In this document: positions 1 to 8,500 of the stretch, one piece after another
Numbering within the stretch: the first letter of the stretch is position 1
Layout: every line of letters starts with the position of its first letter
Assembly (NCBI GenBank): GCA_947645535.1
Contig: CANSDD010000025.1
Span: forward strand, 1 to 17,198
Source: an uncultured Mycoplasmatota bacterium
Lineage (GTDB): Bacteria; Bacillota_I; Bacilli_A; RF39; UBA660
Length of the DNA: 17,198 bases
Reading direction: 5' to 3'
The notes under the pieces: generated by a model
Database searches by the model: none
Told to the model about the DNA's origin: nothing
Seen by the model: only the letters and a program-made list of their open reading frames with translations
Translations under genes and position numbers: made by a program

Positions 1-113
1 CCTGATTCCCATTTGGAAACAGATTGTCTTGTTACATCTAATAAATCTGCAAGTCCTTCTTGTGATAATTCATTTGCTTTTCTTAGTTTTTGAAGTTTTT
101 CACTAAAACTCAT
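1..113 (-). CDS. XRE-family helix-turn-helix regulator (N-terminal part, runs off left edge)
   Basis: Only the first ~37 codons are in the window; the C-terminal part lies beyond position 1. The visible protein begins MSFSEKLQKLRKANELSQEG and continues with LADLLDVTRQSVSKWES, the signature of a lambda-repressor/Cro-type HTH: helix 2 is SQEGLADLL and the recognition helix is around TRQSVSKWE. This family binds operator DNA, often in its own promoter. The start is set by an AGGTG ribosome-binding site 7-8 bases upstream of the ATG. The leader carries three direct repeats (see separate entry), which fits autoregulation. Any C-terminal sensing or membrane domain cannot be seen. Confidence 0.85.
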   Translation of the reverse strand, partial: MSFSEKLQKLRKANELSQEGLADLLDVTRQSVSKWES

Positions 114-147
114 ATTTTCTCACCTCGATTAAATTTTACTATGGAAC

Positions 148-198
148 TTCAGTTGCATACTACCAAATTTCAGTTGTTTTGATGTTAATTTTAAGTTG
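148..198 (-). promoter_or_regulatory. Three phased direct repeats (CAACTGAA-like) in the XRE gene leader; putative operator
   Basis: Read on the minus strand, CAACTTAA (198-191), CAACTGAA (176-169) and CAACTGAA (155-148) occur with start-to-start distances of 22 and 21 bases, about two helical turns each. They lie between a putative -10 and the XRE start codon, where a bound repressor would block transcription. Operator function is inferred. Confidence 0.45.
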
Positions 199-409
199 CT
201 TTTATATTATTATACAGGAAAAGATAAGAAAAAAATAAAAAATATTGTTTTTAATCCTTTTCCATCTATAAAATATTGATATCATCAATCTTTTATGACT
301 TTTACAAACAATATTCTAAAAAATTGTATTACTAGATTTTTTTAAACTTGAAGAATTACACTAGTTTAAAATCTTTATTATCAGGTCTTATTATTCTAAT
401 CTCATATTC
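199..409. other. AT-rich intergenic stretch without a gene
   Basis: Apart from the putative -10 at 209-214, I see no convincing gene. Just past the nuclease pseudogene stop, the minus-strand frame carries a short protein-like run, EYEIRIIRPDNKDFKLV followed by a stop (about 409-357), which may be further gene debris. The rest is rich in A and T homopolymers with stops in every frame. Confidence 0.5.
209..214 (-). promoter_or_regulatory. Putative -10 element of the XRE gene promoter
   Basis: The minus strand carries a perfect TATAAT, preceded by TG, about 95 bases upstream of the XRE start codon and just upstream of the three direct repeats. No good -35 is visible: the upstream bases are a T-rich run. 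In DNA this AT-rich the match could be chance. Confidence 0.4.
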
Positions 410-1145
410 TTAACATATTTGTTTACTATTTTCTAATATCGTTTTTATTTCATTTAGTTTATTTTCTATTTTTTTATCAATCAATTTTAGTTTATATTCT
501 GATATCAAAGTTTGTGACATATTTTTACTAAATGAATATTCTACAACATCTTTATCCCGAGAATCGAAAAGAATGATTCCAACACTTGAATTTTCATTCT
601 TCTTTTTAGCATCTCAATCTAAAGCTTCTAAATATAAGTTCTTTTTCCCTAGATATTCTAGTAGAAATTCTCCTAATGTTAATTCAAAATCAACCTAACA
701 TGATAAAATAAATCGATAAAGTAGTCATAGTTTCCAACTTGAACTCAATATTCATCACCAATAAAAGTAAAATCTTTTCCAACTTCTAAAATAAAATTCT
801 TTAAATTTTTTACTATAGCAGTTTTTAAATCATTCTCAGAATATTCATTTGGCTAATCTAAAAATTCTAAACTATAAAGAGCTAAGATTCTTGTATCTAG
901 ATAATCATCTTCATCAATAATTTTATTTGTGCTTGGAAGATTACCTTCTGATAATAAATACCTTTCATAATAAGCAGAAGTAATTTGTCTATCCAATTCT
1001 CTTTTTGAATAGTTTTCTTTAATAGATAATTGTAGATAAGAATATCTTTCTTCTTTGACTTTAGAACCACTTAAAATAAGTAAACTATTAGTCCAACTTA
1101 ATTGCGTCACTAGAGTTTTCGCAATCTCATCCAAAAAATATTCTT
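410..1145 (-). pseudogene. Decayed DUF1016/YhcG-type PD-(D/E)XK nuclease-domain protein
   Basis: Several consecutive pieces match this family. The piece at 1134-853 has the N-terminal-domain pattern (TLVTQLSWTNSLLIL, then KENYSKRELDRQITSAYYER). After an in-frame TAG (853-855) the reading continues as PNEYSENDLKTAIVKNLKNF and ILEVGKDFTFIGDEY, then a TGA, then VQVGNYDYFIDL, a frameshift, FELTLGEFLLEYLGKKNLY, LEALD, another TGA, KKKNENSSVGIILFDSRDKD and SQTLISEYKLKLIDKK, ending at TAA (412-410). The family's conserved E-x-K reads E-L-T here, so a catalytic lysine is lost in addition to three in-frame stops and a frameshift. The N-terminal ~100 residues are missing; the 5' side runs straight into metallophosphoesterase debris. 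Clearly non-functional. Confidence 0.8.
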
Positions 1146-1573
1146 TTTTATTTCTTCATGTAGTTGTTCACTTTCGCAGCAATCATATCATCTTTCTAAT
1201 CTAAAATATTTCTCAACATTATAAGCTCCACCTATTGCAAAAACTTTATGATCATTAAATTCATATACTTCTCCATCTTTTGCAAACAATCTATTTGTAT
1301 ATTCTTCCTCATAACATACAATACCATCATGAAATATTTTTACTTTATATGAACTGATATTTTCTGTTCTTTCTTCATGATTACCATGTATACAAAAAGT
1401 GTAATTAAATAATCTTTGAAACTACATTTTTATCTAGTACCTAATTCACTAGCATAATTATTTATTCCTACATTATCTAATAAAAATAAAATATCTTCTA
1501 CAATTGTTTTATTTTCATAGCAAAGCTGAAATACAATTCTAAAATCTGCATATTTATCTCCAGTTAGCACTTT
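1146..1573 (-). pseudogene. Decayed calcineurin-like metallophosphoesterase
   Basis: Minus-strand frames read KVLTGDKYADFRIVFQLCYE and NKTIVEDILFLLDNVGINNY, then a TAA (1432-1430), then after a frameshift FCIHGNHEERTENISSYKVK, FAKDGEVYEFNDHKVFAIGG and AYNVEKYFRLER, a TGA, and YDCCESEQLHEE. Order and spacing match small metallophosphoesterases (TGDTHGDF ... GDVGINYY ... IHGNHE ... GGAYSVDK). The D-x-H motif has become D-K-Y and the GD motif DN, so metal ligands are lost. The GNHE motif survives at about 1371-1393. It has no intact start and its end is fused to the nuclease pseudogene. Non-functional. Confidence 0.75.
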
Positions 1574-1639
1574 CTATCATTTCTAAGTCTCTTCTAGTGT
1601 ATAATCATTATATTACTATCTGCATAGTTTATTCTATTA

Positions 1640-1664
1640 AAAAAGAAAAATGCTTTTAGCACTC
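1640..1664 (-). terminator. Weak intrinsic terminator overlapping the stop of the GlmU-like gene
   Basis: On the minus strand AGTGCT-AAA-AGCATT can pair (six pairs, one G-T) and is followed by TTTTTCTTTTTT. The TAA stop lies in the hairpin. The stem is short, but the position and U-tract fit the end of the SDR/acetyltransferase operon. Confidence 0.45.
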
Positions 1665-2261
1665 TTCTTCATATTTTTTCACTACTGTTTTTGCTCTTTC
1701 AATAACAAGACAATTTTTTGATACATCTTTTGTAATTGTAGAACCTGCACCAATGAAACTATTCTCTTCTATTTTTATAGGAGCAATGATATTTACATTA
1801 CAACCTATAAATACACCATTTTCTATTACTGTTTTATGCTTCTCTTTTCCATTAAAATTTGCTGTTACTACTCCACAGCCAATATTTACATTCTCTCCTA
1901 CTTCAGCATCTCCAAGATAAGATAAATGAGGTACTTTCGTATTCTTACCAATCTTATTATTTTTAAGTTCTACAAACGAACCTATTTTGGCATAATTATC
2001 AATTATATTTCCTTTTCTAATATGAGCATAAGGTCCAATCTGACAAGAATCTTTAATTTCACTTTCTTCTATATGAGAACTATAAATAATTGTATTATCA
2101 CCAATGATACTATCTTTAATATAACACCCCATATGAATCACACAATTTTTCCCTATTTTACTATTTCCTTCTATCATTACATTCGGATAAATAACTGTTC
2201 CATCTTCTATTTCTACAGTATCGGCAATATATGTATTATTTCTATCAACATATTTAACCAT
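1656..2261 (-). CDS. Stand-alone GlmU-type left-handed beta-helix acetyltransferase domain
   Basis: The 201-residue product is built of hexapeptide repeats throughout (e.g. IGDNTI, IGPYAHI, IGKNTKV, VGENVNIG). It closely resembles the C-terminal half of GlmU, which acetylates glucosamine-1-phosphate with acetyl-CoA on the way to UDP-GlcNAc. Visible landmarks are the linker-like VDRNNTYI near the N-terminus, GPYAHIRKG (~76-84), KVPHLSYLGDAEVG (~109-122) with the His at the GlmU catalytic position (H112), VNIGCG and FIGCNVNIIAP. The N-terminal uridylyltransferase half of GlmU (~240 residues) is absent, and the ORF begins almost exactly at the domain border. The start has an AAGGAAG site five bases upstream, so this looks like a real gene rather than a broken glmU. 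The start overlaps the end of the SDR gene by 8 bases, indicating co-translation. The true acceptor is unknown; another amino-sugar acetylation is possible. Confidence 0.85.
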   Translation of the reverse strand: MVKYVDRNNTYIADTVEIEDGTVIYPNVMIEGNSKIGKNCVIHMGCYIKDSIIGDNTIIYSSHIEESEIKDSCQIGPYAHIRKGNIIDNYAKIGSFVELKNNKIGKNTKVPHLSYLGDAEVGENVNIGCGVVTANFNGKEKHKTVIENGVFIGCNVNIIAPIKIEENSFIGAGSTITKDVSKNCLVIERAKTVVKKYEEEC

Positions 2262-3036
2262 TTTTACTTCCTTTTTTTCTTTGGAAATTTGCCGCTATTT
2301 TTGCTACTAATTTTCTAGGAAGAAAACGTATCCCAAACATTGCACATTTCATCTGTATACCTGGAACAATAATCATTTTATGTTTAAACATCTTATCAAT
2401 TGTATATTGCGCTACTTCATAGCTTTGTAATCCTTTTAAACTAAATTCTACTCCAGCTACTTTATTAAAATTGGTATCAACTGGTCCTGGACATAATGCC
2501 CCAATATATACATTGCTATCATCTCTTCTAAGTTCTTCATGAATCGCTTCTGTCAAATGTAATACATAAGCTTTAGTTGCATAATAAGTAGACATGTAGG
2601 GACCTGGCATAAATCCTGCACTACTCGCAACATTTAAAATATAACCTGAATTTTTTTCTTTAAAATCTTTTACAAATTGTTTTGTAAGTGCATGTACTGC
2701 TTTTATATTAAGATCAATCATATCAAGTTCTTTTTCTAGTTTTGTATCAGAAAATTCTCCAAATAAGCCAAAGCCTGCATTATTGATTACAACATCTAAA
2801 TTCTCTTTTTTTACTTTATTATATAATTTCATACAATTGAATGTTCCACATAAATCCATTAAAATAATTTCTACAGTAATTCCAAAACCTTTTTTTGGAT
2901 GTTCTAATTCTTTTTTTAATTTTTCTAATCTCTCTTTTCTTCTTGCTACTAAAATAAGATCATAGCCTTTGCTAGCAAGTACTCTTGCCATATCTGCTCC
3001 AAGTCCAGAACTCGCTCCTGTTATCATTGCTTTCAT
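2254..3036 (-). CDS. Short-chain dehydrogenase/reductase (SDR)
   Basis: A classical SDR of 260 residues with a Rossmann fold. It has the cofactor motif TGASSGLG (6-13), an ARR after beta-2 that suggests NADP(H) preference, NNAG (85-88), and the catalytic Ser/Tyr/Lys of the motif VASSAG...STYYATK at S138, Y151 and K155, the canonical numbering. CPGPVDT follows at ~184. The C-terminus is basic (QRKKGSKNG) after a hydrophobic stretch, so loose membrane association is possible. I chose the start at MKAMITGASS because GGTG lies six bases upstream; a start four codons earlier (MVIV) would place that site inside the gene. It has its own promoter and is followed by the overlapping acetyltransferase gene. 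The substrate cannot be told from sequence. Confidence 0.85.
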   Translation of the reverse strand: MKAMITGASSGLGADMARVLASKGYDLILVARRKERLEKLKKELEHPKKGFGITVEIILMDLCGTFNCMKLYNKVKKENLDVVINNAGFGLFGEFSDTKLEKELDMIDLNIKAVHALTKQFVKDFKEKNSGYILNVASSAGFMPGPYMSTYYATKAYVLHLTEAIHEELRRDDSNVYIGALCPGPVDTNFNKVAGVEFSLKGLQSYEVAQYTIDKMFKHKMIIVPGIQMKCAMFGIRFLPRKLVAKIAANFQRKKGSKNG

Positions 3037-3058
3037 TACTATCACCATTCTTTATTTC

Positions 3059-3087
3059 ATTATAACGTATTTCTATAGAAATTGTAA
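3059..3087 (-). promoter_or_regulatory. Promoter of the SDR/acetyltransferase operon with a palindrome in the spacer
   Basis: On the minus strand there is a perfect -10 TATAAT (3064-3059), a 17-base spacer and a poor -35 TTACAA (3087-3082). The spacer is filled by the perfect 14-bp palindrome ATTTCTATAGAAAT (3069-3082), a likely repressor site. The predicted transcript start is ~20 bases before the SDR start. Confidence 0.6.
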
Positions 3088-3110
3088 CAAAAAAAGAGAA
3101 ATTTCTCTTA
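3088..3110 (-). terminator. Intrinsic terminator of the T7SS/HerA/glycosylase transcript
   Basis: The perfect palindrome AAGAGAAATTTCTCTT (3094-3109) begins at the glycosylase stop codon and is followed on the minus strand by a run of about six T. The stem is short and AU-rich, so termination may be partial. It separates the long secretion operon from the SDR promoter. Confidence 0.5.
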
Positions 3111-3602
3111 TTTTGTGATATCTTTTATAATTTTATAGCTTTCTATCAACCTTTCTTCCTTAAAAGCACAATTTGCTGGGCTAGTAGAAGGTAAACAAAT
3201 TGATTTTATATTCGTTTTTTTATATGTATATTTTTGATATAAGCTATCTGCTTTCTTTCCTGTTGTAATAATATATTTTATATTTGTCTTTAATAATAAA
3301 TTTTCAATATCATTACTTACTACATTTCGAATACTACTATCACTTGCTCCTACTATCTCACAGCTATGAACAACATCCCATAAAGCAATATGATGCTTCA
3401 AAACAAATGTTTTCTTTTCTTCTATTGTATTAGGAATAGGTTCATCATATACTTTACTTAATACTTTCCAAAAACGATTTTGAGGATGTCCATAATAAAA
3501 TCCTAATTCTCTTGATTTTGGAGATGGAATACTACCTAATACTAATACTTTAGAATCTTTATCATAAATAGGATTAAATGGATGTATAATAGTCTCTTTC
3601 AT
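3108..3602 (-). CDS. DNA glycosylase of the uracil-DNA glycosylase superfamily (hypoxanthine/deoxyinosine type)
   Basis: The 164-residue product shows the layout of family-6-like hypoxanthine (deoxyinosine) DNA glycosylases. Motif 1 is VLGSIPSPKSRELGFYYGHP (~21-40) followed by QNRFWKVL, the middle region has IALWDVVHSC (~72-81), and the motif-2-like loop is LPSTSPANCAF (~137-147). Such enzymes excise deaminated bases from DNA in the cytoplasm. Length is normal and there is no signal peptide. Its ATG shares one base with the TAA of the upstream HerA-like gene (TAATG), so the two are translationally coupled. Why a base-excision enzyme sits at the end of a secretion operon is unclear. Substrate specificity (hypoxanthine versus uracil) is inferred from motif style only. 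Confidence 0.8.
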   Translation of the reverse strand: MKETIIHPFNPIYDKDSKVLVLGSIPSPKSRELGFYYGHPQNRFWKVLSKVYDEPIPNTIEEKKTFVLKHHIALWDVVHSCEIVGASDSSIRNVVSNDIENLLLKTNIKYIITTGKKADSLYQKYTYKKTNIKSICLPSTSPANCAFKEERLIESYKIIKDITK

Positions 3603-5548
3603 TATTGATTATCATTTCCACTAAAACTATTTGGATCAATAAATCTTCCAGTATTTACTACTGTATTTTCACTTTCTCCAATATTTACATCACTAAAATT
3701 ATCTAAATAACTATCACGATGTATATTGGTTTCTAATACATTATTTTCTATCTTTGTACTAGCACTTCCACTACCTAACATATTTGTTTGATTGATATCA
3801 CTATTCCAATAAGCTGCTACATCACAACTAGAAGAATAAGGTCTAGGATTTGGTAAATCAAGTTTACAGATCATTGGAATTTTGAATGCACTTCCAAATG
3901 CTACACAAGTACCAGGTTGTAATATCCTCATTTTATCTATTACATCTTGACTAATATTTGGCAACATTTCTTCTACATATTTAATATCCTTTGGATGTGT
4001 CATTTTAAAAATCAAAAAATTACTACATTGTGAGACTACTGTATCACTGATATCAACTGGTCTTTGACTGATAATATCAAGCATAACTCCATATTTTCTA
4101 CCTTCTTTAGCAATTCTATCGAAAATATTATATCCAAGCAAATAAATATCGTTATCATTTTGAATATATCTATGTGCTTCTTCTAAGAATAAATGCATTG
4201 GTACTGTTGCTCTATTAGAATTATCCTTTGCGAAATCATAGATAATTCTAGAAAAGATTTTCACTAATGCTTTAGCATATATATCGTCAATATTCTCTAA
4301 ACTAATATTGATAATTTGTGCTTTCTTTCCTTTTTTACTTACTAAATTCGTAATAAACTTTTCTGGAGTAATATATTCATTTCCTGTAAAAAATTTTCCA
4401 ATTCCATTATGTAATATAGAATTTAGTCTTACTCTAAGTAGCTGTGCATCTTCATACATATTTTTATTTTGATTAAATCCTTCAGAAATAAGAGTAAATT
4501 CTAAAGCATTTGACAAATCTTCAAATGTATAAACTGCATCCTTAGGAGGGGTTAATTCCTCATTTTCATCACTTAAGAATTTTAAAATATACTCTGTAAT
4601 TAAAACCTCTTCTCCAAACTGACCTCTTGAATCAATCGCAAAACATTCACGAAATGTTCTAGTATAACCAACACCAGTAATGACTGTATCAAAATTAAAA
4701 TCTTCAGTATGGCAAGTATCGATAAGTGTGAAAATATCATCTTTCTTTTGTCTAGCTGTATTTTGACTATATAAAATTGTCATTAAAGCCCCTGCTATAA
4801 TTTTATTTTTATATTGTGTTACTTCAGGAGAGTTTGATGCAAATATTTTCGCATATTTAATAGCTCTTTCTATCATAGTAAGCTCAGAATGCTTATCTAC
4901 TTGTAATAAAAGGGCAATATCATCTACTTTCAACAAACTAATTGGAATATTGATAATATAATCTCCTTCATCTCTAATCATTGAAGTGATAAACTTATAA
5001 TTATAATAAGGACTAATTGTATTGATTGATTTAAAAGCATTTTTATATTCACCAAATGAATCAAAAAATATCAAATTAGAATTATATGATAATGCATTTT
5101 TATTGCCTAAAATATTTTGTACAATTCTAGATACACCATATGATTTTCCTGAACCGCTATTTCCAAATACACATAAATGATTAGCAAACAATGCATTGAT
5201 ATCAGGACATATTTTAAATCCTTTATAAATAACACTATTTCCAAGTACAATATTACGATTAGACTCTGTTCCGAGTAATTCTAACAATTCTTCAGTACTA
5301 ATCACTCTAACATTACTATTTAAACTCGCTTTTCTAAGTAGTCCATTATAATATTTTCCTTCTATAAATTCACCAAATAATTTGACTTCTATTTCATTAT
5401 CTTTTAATTCTACTATTTCTCCTAAAATTTTCTGAGTTTCATTTTCAAAAATGAGATGGAGATTTAATAAATCTCCTCTCATTTCTGCTGAAGTTTTATT
5501 TTCTATATAAGCATAATTATCACTAATGTATAATATTCGTCCAAACAT
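3602..5548 (-). CDS. HerA/DUF87-type hexameric ATPase
   Basis: The 648-residue protein has an N-terminal HAS-barrel-like beta domain (~1-90, MFGRILYISDNYAYIENKTS onwards). Then come Walker A GNSGSGKS (129-136), FFDSFGEYKNAF after beta-2 (~161-172), Walker B MHLFLEEAHRY (E456/E457), the arginine-finger region DRIAKEGRKYG (~467-477) and the SQRP motif (494-497). The last ~80 residues are polar and probably disordered. HerA-family ATPases form hexameric rings that pump DNA, usually with NurA or another nuclease, and some work in anti-phage modules. Here it lies directly downstream of essC; its AAGGTG site overlaps the essC stop, so it is expressed with the secretion motor. I chose the ATG at 5548 because the GTG nine bases upstream is part of that site. 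No NurA is visible. Whether it acts on DNA, with the coupled glycosylase, or on T7SS substrates is open. Confidence 0.85.
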   Translation of the reverse strand: MFGRILYISDNYAYIENKTSAEMRGDLLNLHLIFENETQKILGEIVELKDNEIEVKLFGEFIEGKYYNGLLRKASLNSNVRVISTEELLELLGTESNRNIVLGNSVIYKGFKICPDINALFANHLCVFGNSGSGKSYGVSRIVQNILGNKNALSYNSNLIFFDSFGEYKNAFKSINTISPYYNYKFITSMIRDEGDYIINIPISLLKVDDIALLLQVDKHSELTMIERAIKYAKIFASNSPEVTQYKNKIIAGALMTILYSQNTARQKKDDIFTLIDTCHTEDFNFDTVITGVGYTRTFRECFAIDSRGQFGEEVLITEYILKFLSDENEELTPPKDAVYTFEDLSNALEFTLISEGFNQNKNMYEDAQLLRVRLNSILHNGIGKFFTGNEYITPEKFITNLVSKKGKKAQIINISLENIDDIYAKALVKIFSRIIYDFAKDNSNRATVPMHLFLEEAHRYIQNDNDIYLLGYNIFDRIAKEGRKYGVMLDIISQRPVDISDTVVSQCSNFLIFKMTHPKDIKYVEEMLPNISQDVIDKMRILQPGTCVAFGSAFKIPMICKLDLPNPRPYSSSCDVAAYWNSDINQTNMLGSGSASTKIENNVLETNIHRDSYLDNFSDVNIGESENTVVNTGRFIDPNSFSGNDNQ

Positions 5549-5558
5549 ATTTATCACC

Positions 5559-8500
5559 TTATTCTACAGTAAAACTAGCTAATAGTTTCACTTTATATAA
5601 TTTCGAATTTTGAATGATATAACCATATTCATTTGTTATTTCATCTCTATCTTCACGATCAAATTTTGCAATTCTAAATAACATTTGATCAGTAATTCCA
5701 TTTCCTACCCAAATACCTCTAGCTAAATCACTTCCATTTTTAAACCAGTCTTCATATACATAAGCTTTAATGCTATCCGCACTATCTACAAGTACAAAAG
5801 ATACAAGTCCAAGTTGATTATCTTTACGAACAATTTCGCCAAATCTACGTCTATTTTCATCACTTAATTTATTGATAAAATTACTTACTCCATAAATGAT
5901 TACCATCGCTTTTTTTTCTTTTCCTAATATTTCATCATTAAAATTACTTTTCTCATATGCTTCATACACAGATTCTATACGACCAAATATCTTATTTATA
6001 ATAGTGTCATAATTTTTATTATAAATTCTTCCTTCTAGTTTTGAATTATCAATTGTAATTTCTGTTCCATTGATAAAAGTAATATCATATACATTTAAAT
6101 ACATTGTTTCATTTACTAAAGCATTTACAAAATTCATCGTATTTTCAACTTCATATGACGAAATAATGTTAATAGCATTTTTACTAAAGTTATATTTTTC
6201 TGACAGTAAAGTCTTTTGATTAATACCAATAACAAGATTTGCTGTATTTGTTAAATCATCTTTAATTGATAAATAATCAACTACTTTAGGTAAAACAGGC
6301 ACTCTTTTAGGACGATAACTAATTTGTTTTGCTGCCATTTTACAGAATTCTATAATATACCCATTTTCATTTTCTTCTTTTACCTTAGCAGTTTGGAATT
6401 CATAAATTTCATCCCTTTTAAATAATCCTCTACCTTTATAGTTAGTTGGTATTTTTCCTCTACAATTACCTAAAATATTATAATAATCTGCTTCTGTATT
6501 TTGAGCTAAAGCATATACAAGCGCAAAATTTTGTTTCATTTTATATCTTATGCTATTTTCACTACGTGCTGTTGCTACAAAATAAATTCCATACTTAAAT
6601 GCATCTCCAAGTAATTGATTTAGCGGGTCAATAAAGTTTTCATAATTTTCACTAAATGTTTCTAAATTATTCACTACTACTACAATATTAGGCATTTTTC
6701 CTACATTAGCAGTCATATAACTTTGATATGTTCCACCATAATTAGAAAAGATATCTTTTCTTCTATCAATTTCTTTGGAAATCATCTTTAATAAATTTTT
6801 TACTTTATCTTCATCATTTACAAAAGCAATATCTCCTACATATGGTGATTCAACAAATACTTTAAGTATTTCAGAACCAAAATCCATAATATAGAAATTC
6901 ACTTCTTCTGCACTATATGATGTCATACAAGAGTAAATAAACGAAGTAATAAACTGTTCTTTTCCTGAACCTGCAACACCATATACAATTGCATTACCTA
7001 ACTTTGATAATGGTAAAGTTAAAGCAAATTGATTCTGATTAGCAGGATCATCATATTCTCCAATAATTGGATTTAAATAGAATGCTTTTCTTTCAAAATG
7101 ATATTTTTCTTTTAAATGATCAATATAAATATTACTTGATATTTTTTCTAACCATAATTTACGAATTTTAATATCTTCTTTTCTAGCTACATCATATAAG
7201 TACTTTACAACATTAGGCAATTCTTCTCCAGCAGATTTTACCTTTTCAACTGGATCTACATCTTTACTAAGATAAATAGCTCCAATATTATTTACTGCAT
7301 TTACCGATGTATCCACATCTCTTTTAAATGTAGAACTTGGGTAATATTGTCCGCCTGCCCACGCAGATTGTCCTAAAGTAAATACTTCATCATATCCAAC
7401 TTGTAAATAAAATCTTCCTGTTTTCTTTAAAAATGCTGCATCAGGTTTTTTAAGTACTTCTTGTGAATCTCCTGTATCTTGAACTTTTAAACAAACACGG
7501 AATCTTGTATTTGACCAAATTTGATCATTAACAACTCCTCCAGGTTTTTGTGTTGCTAAAATTAAATGAATACCAAGTGAGCGTCCAACACGTGCAACTG
7601 AAATTAATTTATCCATAAATTCTGGTTGTTGTTCTTTTAATTCAGCAAACTCATCACTAATAATAAATAAGTGAGCAATAGGCTCCATGCCATTTAATTT
7701 GCCTTCTCTCCATAGTCTTTGGTATTTATAAATATCAATAGTACTTTCATTAGATATTCTTTTTGCTTCATTAAACTCTCTTTGTCTTCTTTTTACTTCA
7801 CTTTCAATAGATACTAATGAACGATTTAATTCACTACCATCTAAGTTTGTGATTGTTCCTGCCAAATGAGGAAGTACATAAGTATCATTTGAGAAAGCAC
7901 CCGCTAAACTACCACCTTTATAGTCGATTAAAATCATTTGAACTTCATAAGGATGATAATTAACAGCAAGAGATAGAATATAAGTAATTAAAAATTCTGA
8001 TTTACCTGATCCTGTTGTACCAGCAACTAAACCATGTGGTCCATGACTTTTCTCATGTAAATCAAGAGTAATTACTTCTCCATTTTTTCCAATTCCAATA
8101 GGAGCTTGTAGTGTTAAAATAGGGTTGCTTTTTTTCCACCTATCTTCTAAATTTAATTGTTCTATCTTTCCTACTTGATACATTTCTAAGAATTGATATA
8201 CATCAGGTAAGCTTGTCTCTACAGTATCTTTCATGTTAATTGGAATATTTGCTAATTCCTGAGCACAATTATAGATTTCATCAATTGATGAATAATCAAT
8301 CTTAAATTTCTGAGATTCTTTATTGATTACTCTACTAAAGATTTCACATTCATTTGGATTCACATTGATAAAACTTTGACATTCATTTGGAAGAGCTGAT
8401 AATTTATCTACAAGCATAATAAGACTAAATCCTACATTTTTTTCAGTTGTCATTATTTGCTTAATAAAATCATAACTATCAATTGATTTAATTGCATCTG

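Noticed and set aside
410..1573. In-frame TGA codons in the two pseudogenes read as Trp (recoded genetic code 4)
   Set aside because: The same frames also contain TAA, TAG and frameshifts and have lost catalytic residues. Intact genes use TGG for Trp and end in TGA within coupled overlaps (ecfT/truA, zinc-ribbon/yukD).
1926..2318. Plus-strand ORF of 130 codons
   Set aside because: It lies antisense to the beta-helix acetyltransferase and SDR genes; its Phe/Ile/Asn-rich composition is that of an antisense shadow in AT-rich DNA.
2783..2965. Plus-strand ORF of 60 codons
   Set aside because: Antisense to the SDR gene, no ribosome-binding site of note, no recognisable domain.
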